Source: Syntrophobacter sp963666995 | GTDB lineage: Bacteria > Desulfobacterota > Syntrophobacteria > Syntrophobacterales > Syntrophobacteraceae | DNA length: 64,000 bases | NCBI GenBank assembly: GCA_963666995.1 | Contig: OY762941.1 | Coordinates: 1,798,001-1,862,000 of the forward strand | Reading direction: 5' to 3' | Shown here: positions 7,515-15,036 of the stretch, piece after piece | How the letters are laid out: each line of letters begins with the position of its first letter | Position numbering within the stretch: position 1 is the stretch's first letter | The notes under the pieces: model-generated | Seen by the model: the letters and a program-made list of their open reading frames with translations, nothing else | Told to the model about the DNA's origin: nothing | Databases searched by the model: none | Program-made: the position numbers and the translations under genes

Positions 7515-9809
7515 TCAGACCCACTTATAGAGCCAGTCAGGGATCCAGTATTCGGCGAAGTTGAAGACCAGCCCGATGATTTTCTCGGCCGGCAGCTTCT
7601 CGATCGCGGCCTCGATAACCTTGCGCTTGGTGGTATAGAGCCGCGTAATCAACAGGACGCCGTCTGCCTGAGGCGCAATCAGGCGGCCGGCGGAGTTGGC
7701 CAGCAGGGCCGGCACCTCCATAAGGGTAAGCGCGTAACGCGAACGCAGTGTTTCCAACAGTTCATAGAAGGCAACGGTGTTGTACAACACTTCTGGACCT
7801 TCCGTCGACAGGCCGGCCGGCAGCAGGCTGAGACCCGGCGCATCGAGGGTGACCAGGACTTCGTCGAGCGCGGCGCGCCCTTCGACAACTTCGGCGAGAC
7901 CCGGCGCGCCAGCGTGACCGAAGTGCCGCGAGAGCGTGGGAGTCCGCAGGTTGGCGTCTACAAGCAGCACCGGCTTTTTGAGATCACTTGCGAGCACGAT
8001 GCCAAGATTTGCAGTCAACAAGGTCTTGCCGTCTTCGGGGTTCGCACTGGTCACCATCCAGACCAGCCGGTCAGGCACCTCAAAAGCAGAGCGTGCGGCG
8101 ATGGCCGTATCGCGGATATGCTCGATGAAATCGTCCGCTGCTTTCTCTTCAGGCGTACCCGTTGCGTCCGCGTGCTGCGGTCGGGAGGCGCCGATAATAA
8201 AGTCAGCCGGCATATCCGGCGGCATGATAAACCTGCGCACGCAGAAAGCCTGGCGCAAGCCGCTCTGTATTCGGCCCGCCACCGATGTACTCGATGCCGG
8301 GCGCTGGGCTTGGGTTGAGTCGCGTGTCCGCCCCAGCAGGCAAAACTGCTCCGTCTCGCCGAAATGAAAGAGCTTGGGCAACACGCCCACCGACCTCAGA
8401 CCCGTGGATCGTAAAATTTCGTGGGATCGCACCAGCCGCGGATCCGTGAATTCCAACAGGAAGACCACGAGAAATCCCAGGCACAGTCCACCAGCGATAC
8501 CGCCAATGAAAAAAGCCGTGCGGCCCGGCTTGTAACGAGACAAAGGGACCACCGGCGGATCGATGATCGTGAAGCGGTTGGACTGCTGTTCGATCTCCAC
8601 CTCGCAGGTGACGCGGGCTTGCTCCAGTTTCGTGCGGAGCGTGTCATAGAGTTCACGCGTCAGCTTGATCTCGCTTTCCATCCTCGCCTGTTCTTTTTCC
8701 AGTTCGGGAACATCGAGGAGTTTTTTGCGCGTATCATCCTGCAGGCGCTGATACTCCGCAACCTTCTGTTCCAGCACCCGGATCCTGATGCGCGTGTCCT
8801 CGAGCCTGGCGGAGACTTCCTGGTAGACCGGCGAGCGGACTTCCTGGGTTTCCGATGCCTGTCCCGTCTTTTTCTCGTCCTCGAGCAAGCTCGTGATGTA
8901 ATCCATTTCGCGCTGGAGTTTAAGCACTTCCGGGTGGGACTTTTCCCGCGTGGCCAGCAGGTTGCCCATTCGCAGTTGAAGTTCCTGGTACTGTTTCTGG
9001 TATGGAGTGTTCTGGACGTAGAGCGCCTGCGCCACGACCATCGGTTTCTCACCGGAGAGCCGCGCAGTGAGCAGTTTCTCGTTCAACTGCTCCTGCCTGA
9101 GATCCAGCTCCGCTTCCAGCGTTTTGTTGCTGTAATCGTTTAATTGTCCACCCAGCGTTGCGACCTGCCGCAGCGTCTCCATGTTTGCCTGGCGGAACTG
9201 TTGCAGCGCCCGCTCGATACTGTCCAGTTCCTGCGCATAGTGATCCACTTCTTTCTGGAGAAAGTTCACTGCCGTCATCGCCTCTCGCCGGCTGCCCTGC
9301 AGACTCTTCTCAATGAACAGCCGGCTGACGGTTTCCACCATGTTCTTGGCCAGCACCGCCTCCGGAGCGGTACAACCGATCTGGAACGAATCCGCGCTCA
9401 ACGCAATCACGTGAATGTTGTCGCGGAGCCGGTTGACTATCCGTTCCATCTCAACGTCGTTCTTCACCCCCGCATCAAGGTCGAGCTTGTGAATGGCTTC
9501 TTCAAGCAGCGGCCGACTGTAAATGACTTTCTGAAAGGCCCCAAGCCGGTTGTAGTCGGTCATCGCTACCGCGGTTTCATAGCGCACGAGGGGATTGAGG
9601 ATATCCTCCTTGCCCAGCAGAATCGTCGTGGAAGACATGTAGCTGGGCTTAATCAGCAGAAATATCAGCAAGCTGAACACCGGTGTGAGGATCACCGGCA
9701 CAAGGAAAACCCGTTTGCGCCGGAACAGGATTTCCAGCAGATTGCGAAGGCTGAATTCGCCCGCCACACGCGTTCCAGTGCTGGGAGTTGGGTTCCTTCC
9801 GGGCGTCAG
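7515..9809 (-). CDS. GumC/Wzz-type polysaccharide copolymerase with degenerate BY-kinase domain
   Basis: About 764 residues. A membrane segment (VFLVPVILTPVFSLLIFLL) is followed by the Wzz domain, a long coiled coil (roughly residues 180-410) and a second membrane segment (FFIGGIAGGLCLGFLVVFLL). The C-terminal 200 residues are a MinD-like tyrosine-kinase fold: Walker A ANPEDGKT and Walker A' VLLVDANLRTP. The Walker B motif reads LTLMEVPALL, so the usual D is E, and there is no C-terminal tyrosine cluster (end AEYWIPDWLYKWV). It sets chain length and bridges Wzy to Wza. The start is uncertain: AAGGAGG lies six bases before a CTG at 9809; an in-frame TTG at 9860 and GTG at 9767 are alternatives. 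Confidence 0.87.
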   Translation of the reverse strand: MTPGRNPTPSTGTRVAGEFSLRNLLEILFRRKRVFLVPVILTPVFSLLIFLLIKPSYMSSTTILLGKEDILNPLVRYETAVAMTDYNRLGAFQKVIYSRPLLEEAIHKLDLDAGVKNDVEMERIVNRLRDNIHVIALSADSFQIGCTAPEAVLAKNMVETVSRLFIEKSLQGSRREAMTAVNFLQKEVDHYAQELDSIERALQQFRQANMETLRQVATLGGQLNDYSNKTLEAELDLRQEQLNEKLLTARLSGEKPMVVAQALYVQNTPYQKQYQELQLRMGNLLATREKSHPEVLKLQREMDYITSLLEDEKKTGQASETQEVRSPVYQEVSARLEDTRIRIRVLEQKVAEYQRLQDDTRKKLLDVPELEKEQARMESEIKLTRELYDTLRTKLEQARVTCEVEIEQQSNRFTIIDPPVVPLSRYKPGRTAFFIGGIAGGLCLGFLVVFLLEFTDPRLVRSHEILRSTGLRSVGVLPKLFHFGETEQFCLLGRTRDSTQAQRPASSTSVAGRIQSGLRQAFCVRRFIMPPDMPADFIIGASRPQHADATGTPEEKAADDFIEHIRDTAIAARSAFEVPDRLVWMVTSANPEDGKTLLTANLGIVLASDLKKPVLLVDANLRTPTLSRHFGHAGAPGLAEVVEGRAALDEVLVTLDAPGLSLLPAGLSTEGPEVLYNTVAFYELLETLRSRYALTLMEVPALLANSAGRLIAPQADGVLLITRLYTTKRKVIEAAIEKLPAEKIIGLVFNFAEYWIPDWLYKWV

Positions 9810-9828
9810 GATCGTCCTCCTTCTCGGA

Positions 9829-10908
9829 TCACCTGGAGATCGTGAACATGGTTGCCCCAAGCAGGAGCGTGTTCAACGAGGGGGTAACCTGGCTGAGGTA
9901 ATAGTTGAAGGTCGCCACGCCCTTACGCGGCACGTAGACCACATCGCCGGATTGAATCTGCGGATTGTTTTCCACCTGGCCTTCGAGCATCCCCTCCACA
10001 TTCACGTCAAGGACCTGCGGCGGCTGTGTCTTGGAGCGCCGCACCACGTGTACGAGTGTAAGCTGCGCGTCGTGCGTCTCGCCGCCCGCCAACGCTATGG
10101 CGCGGATCACGTCCACCTCCTGCCCACGGGGAAACACTCCCGGATGGTTGACTTCGCCGAGCACATAGAAGGTGTGTTCCTCGTCAGCCTTGACATACAC
10201 CGCATCTTCCGGCAGCAACGGGATGTTCAGCGTGCGGTCACCCTTGCGCAGAAGGTCATAGAGATCGATTTCGATCAGCATGCCCTTCCCCCGCACCACC
10301 GTGCAACCGCGCATGTCCGCTTTGTCCGTCAGCCCTTCGGCTCGCGCCAGGGCGCTCAACAGCAGCGGCCGGCCGGGGAAATTGTACTGGCCCGGCTTGC
10401 GCACCTCACCGAGCACGAAAACCCGGTTGTTGTTGTATTCTTCGACAATGATGTCGACTCTGGGACTGAGGTAAAGGGTCTTCAGCAAGCCCTGGATCTT
10501 CTCCGCCGCTTCCTCACGCGTCAGCCCGTCGAGGCTCACCACTCCGATGCCGGGCACGGTGATCTTGCCGTCAGGCCCGATCACATATTTGCGGTTGAGT
10601 TCCGCAATATCCACTGCATAAAGCTGGACCTGGTCGCCGGCGCCAAGCCGGTAGTCGCCCACCTGCGCATCGAGCACCTGGAGTTGTTCCGGCGTCAGAC
10701 CGTGGCTGAGCCTGCCGGCCTCCTCCTCCGTGATCTGGGGCGCCACCGGGGGCGGCGGCGGGGAATGCTTCGAGGAACAGCCCGCGGTGAACGCCAGAAA
10801 GACGAACAAGAGGCCGGCCAATACCGCTTTCCCAAGCCCATGGCAAAAGTTCTTCTGCAAAATTGCGGTGTGAATCACTGCAAGCTTTCCCGCGCACCCA
10901 GTGCTCAT
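9829..10908 (-). CDS. Wza-type polysaccharide export outer-membrane lipoprotein
   Basis: 359 residues. A hydrophobic signal (AVLAGLLFVFLAFTAGC) ends in a lipobox T-A-G-C, giving a lipoprotein start C-S-S-K. A Poly_export domain starts at YRLGAGDQVQLYAVDIAELN and is followed by two SLBB repeats (VFVLGEVRKPGQYNFPG and FYVLGEVNHPGVFPRG). The C-terminus (NYYLSQVTPSLNTLLLGATM) fits the amphipathic outer-membrane helix. It forms the export pore and works with the copolymerase encoded immediately downstream. The N-terminal 25 residues before the signal helix look unconserved, so the true start may be internal. A 205-bp gap upstream could hold a promoter. Confidence 0.92.
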   Translation of the reverse strand: MSTGCAGKLAVIHTAILQKNFCHGLGKAVLAGLLFVFLAFTAGCSSKHSPPPPPVAPQITEEEAGRLSHGLTPEQLQVLDAQVGDYRLGAGDQVQLYAVDIAELNRKYVIGPDGKITVPGIGVVSLDGLTREEAAEKIQGLLKTLYLSPRVDIIVEEYNNNRVFVLGEVRKPGQYNFPGRPLLLSALARAEGLTDKADMRGCTVVRGKGMLIEIDLYDLLRKGDRTLNIPLLPEDAVYVKADEEHTFYVLGEVNHPGVFPRGQEVDVIRAIALAGGETHDAQLTLVHVVRRSKTQPPQVLDVNVEGMLEGQVENNPQIQSGDVVYVPRKGVATFNYYLSQVTPSLNTLLLGATMFTISR

Positions 10909-11113
10909 AACTGTTTCAATGCCTTATCAACCATCCGGTCGTGATGACTTGCAGCCGCGGTCCCGCCGGTTTGACGGCCGGGGTCCGCGCGATGCCCAGG
11001 CAATTCAGCCTGAAAATGTTAATAAACCATACGAACATCCCGGAGGGAAGGACTAAGGCGACATCGTCCTTTAGAAAGTTGGCGAAACCGCCGGGACTGC
11101 AAACCCCGTTCGC

Positions 11114-12709
11114 TCATCTTTTCAGCGCAAAGCGCAAGTGGACCGCGCTTCGCGGTGCGATTACCAGAGGTTGCGCGGACTGCGCCGGGCCCGGCATCAC
11201 CGTTACGCGCGGCTCGCCGCCGGCCAGGATATACCCGGACCCGGCGCCGACCTCCACGCCATTCCACCGCAACCGCAGTTTGCAGGCCAGGCCCGATTTA
11301 TTGACGACTATCACGGTCGCCACACCGGCGGCACGATCGACCGCCGCATAGGCGGAAACGTTCTCCGGCGGACTGCCGTCCCAACGCGTCAGCAGCGCTT
11401 CGCTGCCGAAATGTGCTCCGGCCCCGTCAACATTGCGATACAGCGCGTAGGCGGCCGCCCCGAACGAACCTTCGGCGGGGGTGGACCAGTAGCAGGCCAG
11501 ATCGAGGCCTTCACGGCCGAAGACGCCCAGGATATCCGCAAGCGCAAGCCCGCCGCTGATGTCCTCTTCGCCGCCCCAGTTGTATTCCGTCAGCCCGATT
11601 TTCGTACCCGGATAGCACTCGGCCACCCATCGTCTGAGCCGCGGAATCAATTCCACGTTTGCGCCGATCCACGACGGATCGCGGTAGGCCGGATCCCACA
11701 ACGACCGGACCGTCTCGATCCGCAGCCGCGTCGACGCAAGGTCCACAGCGGGCGAAAAAACGCCGTTGGCCTGGGGGTAAAAATGTACCGTCACATAATC
11801 CAGCAACCGCACGCCTGCCTGCCGTTCCTGTCCGGCCATCCGGCGCAGGAACCACGGAAGAAATTCTTCCCCCCCGTGCCGCCGGCGGTCGTTGTCGGAC
11901 TTGCGCTCGCGGTCCTCCGCCGATTGAAAATAGGCCGGCCAGCCCCAGAGTTCCGGGCCGGCAAGTTCCGCTTCCGGTGCGGCGGCCTTCACCGCCTTAG
12001 CCAGGCTCACAAACCGGTTCAGATACTCGTCATATGAAACCGGCTCGGGATGCACATCGCGGTGTGTGCTGTTCCACAACATCGGCTCATTCCCCAGGGC
12101 GAAGACAATACGGCGCTCCGCAAACAGTCTGGGGAATTGCGTCTTCATCGCCCGCACCCATTCGGAGATGAATTCCGGGTTGGCAACAATCGCAGAGTCG
12201 AACCGGTCGTTCCCCTGCACCAGCGAACCGTCCAGCCGAACGCCGTTGCCCGCGTCCACCTTTACGGGGTCGTGCTGCTGCGGACCGTATTTCTTGATGG
12301 AAAAGCTGTAGCTGCTCGTATCCTTTGCCACGAAACCGATCAGCGGCAGGTTCATAAAAACGCGCCCGCCCGTCCGTTCGGTGATTTCGAGGAAGTTCCG
12401 CCAAGCGTGCGGTTCAATTGCGACATTTTCGAAGAACCAATCCTTGCCGGTGTTCCATGCGTTGCCGAGTTTCCAGTTATAGCACTCCGCCGTGTTGCCT
12501 CCCCAGCGGATCAGGGGGACATTCCAATTCGTGACCGTGGCCGGTGACGGCGCCGCCAGCCCGTAGATGTCGGACAAAATCTTGTGCGGTGTCGCCGGCG
12601 GGCTGATGGTGCAGTTAAAGACCGGCATGCCTTCCTGCGCGGCAACCATCGCGGGAAAGCCGAGCAGAAGGATAAGCACGAGTCTTCCCAGGGATATGAA
12701 AGGGCTCAT
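11114..12709 (-). CDS. Secreted glycoside hydrolase, GH44-like
   Basis: 531 residues with a signal peptide (MSPFISLGRLVLILLLGFPA, cleavage near A-A-Q). The catalytic (beta/alpha)8 domain shows LIRWGGNTAECYNW near residue 60, FALGNEPMLWN (candidate acid/base Glu) and IGLTEYNWGGEED (candidate nucleophile Glu), a pattern of GH44 endoglucanase/xyloglucanases; a small beta-sandwich follows at the C-terminus. It is exported, so it may trim or release the polymer made by this locus. The ATG at 12709 overlaps the stop of the acyltransferase upstream (ATGA); longer 5' reading is antisense-like. The exact GH family should be confirmed. Confidence 0.75.
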   Translation of the reverse strand: MSPFISLGRLVLILLLGFPAMVAAQEGMPVFNCTISPPATPHKILSDIYGLAAPSPATVTNWNVPLIRWGGNTAECYNWKLGNAWNTGKDWFFENVAIEPHAWRNFLEITERTGGRVFMNLPLIGFVAKDTSSYSFSIKKYGPQQHDPVKVDAGNGVRLDGSLVQGNDRFDSAIVANPEFISEWVRAMKTQFPRLFAERRIVFALGNEPMLWNSTHRDVHPEPVSYDEYLNRFVSLAKAVKAAAPEAELAGPELWGWPAYFQSAEDRERKSDNDRRRHGGEEFLPWFLRRMAGQERQAGVRLLDYVTVHFYPQANGVFSPAVDLASTRLRIETVRSLWDPAYRDPSWIGANVELIPRLRRWVAECYPGTKIGLTEYNWGGEEDISGGLALADILGVFGREGLDLACYWSTPAEGSFGAAAYALYRNVDGAGAHFGSEALLTRWDGSPPENVSAYAAVDRAAGVATVIVVNKSGLACKLRLRWNGVEVGAGSGYILAGGEPRVTVMPGPAQSAQPLVIAPRSAVHLRFALKR

Positions 12710-13296
12710 GGGACTTCCCCGTGAACAGGGAAAGGTATTGCGGAGGTGGAGGAGAGTTCGCGGATACTCTCCGCCGGGATCCCGCCTGCGAGGACGTTGG
12801 GCGGCACGTCTTTCGTAACGACGGCGCCTGCTGAGACCACTGCCCCCGTGCAGATGGTAACGCCCGGCAGCACCGTCACGCGCGCGCCCAGCCACGCGCC
12901 GCGGCCAATGCGAATCGGCCGCGTCACGACCGTGCCGGCGCGAAAATCCGCTGTTCCCATTTCATGGCTAGTGGTGATAAACAGGCAATCCATCCCAAGC
13001 GAGGTATTGTCTTCCAGTGTCACGGCCGCACCGAGGTTAAATGTGATGTTCCCGTTGAGGCAACAGTCATTCCCGATGATCAGACGGCGGGTGACGGCAC
13101 CCACGCCGGTCAGACGCACTCTGCCCAACATGACCGTGCCGTGGCCGATGCGGATGCCTGCAAGGCGATAGATGCGCGGCCGCAGCCGGATGAAGGCCTC
13201 GTTGGGCAGGAGCGCGACGAGACTCTGCACGAGGTGCAGGCGCGGATGGCAACCACCAAATTCGGAGCGCAGAATGTCACGAAGCTTTCCGTTCAC
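12706..13296 (-). CDS. Left-handed beta-helix acyltransferase
   Basis: 196 residues. LbH repeats run from residue 45 (IGHGTVMLGRVRLTG, IGNDCCLNGNITFNLG, IGRGAWLGARVTVLP, ICTGAVVSAGAVV), ending in the conserved T-K-D-V-P-P-N-V-L-A-G-G-I-P-A. The GTG at 13296 has GGAGGAG eight bases upstream; the open frame before it lacks conserved sequence. It overlaps the GH44-like gene by four bases. The likely role is acetylation of a repeat-unit sugar. It follows a 168-bp gap after the nucleotidyltransferase fusion gene, the longest gap in this part of the locus. Confidence 0.8.
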   Translation of the reverse strand: MNGKLRDILRSEFGGCHPRLHLVQSLVALLPNEAFIRLRPRIYRLAGIRIGHGTVMLGRVRLTGVGAVTRRLIIGNDCCLNGNITFNLGAAVTLEDNTSLGMDCLFITTSHEMGTADFRAGTVVTRPIRIGRGAWLGARVTVLPGVTICTGAVVSAGAVVTKDVPPNVLAGGIPAESIRELSSTSAIPFPVHGEVP

Positions 13297-13464
13297 GGCG
13301 CCGACTCCTCCGCGGCAGGTCGCGCAAAGAGCGCAAAAAGAAGTCCTCTTTCGGAGGTCCTTCTGAGTAGCATATCGCCCTGTGCGTGTCAATACCGTAT
13401 TGGCACTAGGTATTTGATATCGTTCACGGTAGCCTTCAGGCAACCCTCATGAAATCAACCAAAT

Positions 13465-15036
13465 TCATCCATCCATACCCGACAGATTCGACCCCCGTTC
13501 ACTCCGCCCGAAGGTCTTCGAGATGAACCGCCGGAGTCGACCCGGATGCAGGAGGATGCCGAACAGGATCCGGATGTCGCCCAAAAAGGAATGCGAAACC
13601 GCGTAGTAGCCCTCCGAGACCATTTTTGCATCCCACTCCACATCCTCACCCTCAAGTTCCCACAACTGAAACAGTCCCACCGGGGCGCTGCTCCTCAAGG
13701 ACAGCCATTGAGTTTCAAGTCCCCGGTGTTCGGCTTCCGTGAGAGGTGAAACTCCGACCAGACGCAAGTGGCCTTTCAAGACGTTCAGCAGGCAAGGCAG
13801 TTTCCGGATGAAGAGAAACCGGCTGCGAAATCCGCGGAGTTCGCGCCACATGGGGACCAACTCCCCGCCCAGGTCCTCCTGGAAATATCCGCAGCAGCGT
13901 TTCTCCGTATACAGGAATTTCTTCCACGGAAAGAGTCTGTGATACAGATGGAGTCCCAGCAGAAGCGGGGACGCGACAACAGTCAGCACTGCGGCGATCA
14001 AAACGTTGGCCACCCGTTCGACCGTTCGAGTGAGAGTCTTTTTGCGCAAATCGCCGAGGATCAGGTCGTCGCCAAGGCAGATTTCCAGTCCGGACGGCAG
14101 TTGCAGCATGCGGTTCTGCTTGATGACGGCGTTCTTGATTCCGGCGTAAGGACCCACATAGCTGTCAGCAAACACCACGCTGCCGGCCACGGAGGCATTT
14201 CGATCCACGATGACCCGATCTCCGACAACCGTTCCAGGCCCTGCCGTGCAGCCCCCGCGTATATGGCAGTTTTTGCCGATCAGCAGCGGCGCCCGAAGAT
14301 CGGCGGAGGGATCGATCCTGCTGTGCCTGCCCACCCATATCCGTGAAGCGATCGGTTTTCCCGGCAGCAGGAGCGCGGTTTCGACCCTTTCGAGAATGGC
14401 CCGATTCACGGCCAGGAAGTCCGCGGGACAGTCAAGCCTGCTCCACAGGGCACGGCCCCGGTACGAGTGAACGGTCAAAACCGGAGACCCTGCGACCCCC
14501 TCTGCGCCGTACCCGGACGCGTCGCACAACCGGGCTGCCGCGGCGGCGGAGAGTATTGCCGGTGTGAAATCGATGCGCCTAAGGTCTTCGGGCGTTGCCG
14601 CACGGACATTCGGGGATCCATCGTCCGGTCCTTCGGCGATCATGGAGATCTGCGTTCCGCCTGCCCGATGGGCCTCGACGAAATCCGCCAAATTCAGATC
14701 GAGGATTGCATTGGAGGGCAAGCACAGCAGATCATCGTCTCCCGGCCAGGCGCCGATGCGTGTCAGCGAATCGCGGAGGCCCCTGTAGCCGGACTGGAGT
14801 GAATAGGTGATCCGTAAGCCCCACCTCGATCCGTCTCCGAAATACTTCTCGGTCTCGTAGGGCATGTGCTTGAGAATCATCCGCACTTCTCTCACGCCGC
14901 ATCGAACGAGGAGTTCCACGAGGTGCCCGACGAGGGGTTTGTTCACCAGCGGGAGCAGGTACTCCGGCTCCCAGTCCGTCAGCGGCTTGAATGCCTGAAT
15001 ATCCATTGCAGGCAGGATGAGCGCCTTCAATTTCAT
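13465..15036 (-). CDS. Nucleotidyltransferase / left-handed helix / degenerate sugar-phosphate transferase fusion
   Basis: 523 residues in three parts. Residues 1-220 are a nucleotidyltransferase-like domain (ALILPAMDIQAFKPLTDWEP, LVNKPLVGHLVELL, then PGDDDLLCLPSNAILDLN), lacking a canonical G-x-G-T-R loop. Residues 230-320 are an LbH segment (VGRHSRIDPSADLRAPLLIG). From residue 335 a hydrophobic helix leads into a bacterial sugar-transferase domain (FIRKLPCLLNVLKGHLRLVG). In the catalytic enzyme at 16595-17437 the matching motif is S-I-D-E-L-P-Q-L-W-N; here D-E is R-K, so the domain is probably inactive. Start ATG at 15036 overlaps the STAS fusion gene by four bases. A regulatory or scaffold role is an inference. 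Confidence 0.72.
   Translation of the reverse strand: MKLKALILPAMDIQAFKPLTDWEPEYLLPLVNKPLVGHLVELLVRCGVREVRMILKHMPYETEKYFGDGSRWGLRITYSLQSGYRGLRDSLTRIGAWPGDDDLLCLPSNAILDLNLADFVEAHRAGGTQISMIAEGPDDGSPNVRAATPEDLRRIDFTPAILSAAAAARLCDASGYGAEGVAGSPVLTVHSYRGRALWSRLDCPADFLAVNRAILERVETALLLPGKPIASRIWVGRHSRIDPSADLRAPLLIGKNCHIRGGCTAGPGTVVGDRVIVDRNASVAGSVVFADSYVGPYAGIKNAVIKQNRMLQLPSGLEICLGDDLILGDLRKKTLTRTVERVANVLIAAVLTVVASPLLLGLHLYHRLFPWKKFLYTEKRCCGYFQEDLGGELVPMWRELRGFRSRFLFIRKLPCLLNVLKGHLRLVGVSPLTEAEHRGLETQWLSLRSSAPVGLFQLWELEGEDVEWDAKMVSEGYYAVSHSFLGDIRILFGILLHPGRLRRFISKTFGRSERGSNLSGMDG

Noticed and set aside
7515..10908. Exosortase (PEP-CTERM) type polysaccharide locus
   Set aside because: The GumC-type copolymerase and Wza protein could suggest it, but no exosortase, PEP-CTERM protein or PrsK/PrsR-type gene is visible.
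13370..13430. Sigma-54 promoter at the TTGGCACTAGG sequence
   Set aside because: The -24-like TGGCAC is there, but the -12 position reads TTTGAT rather than TTGC, and it points against the genes.
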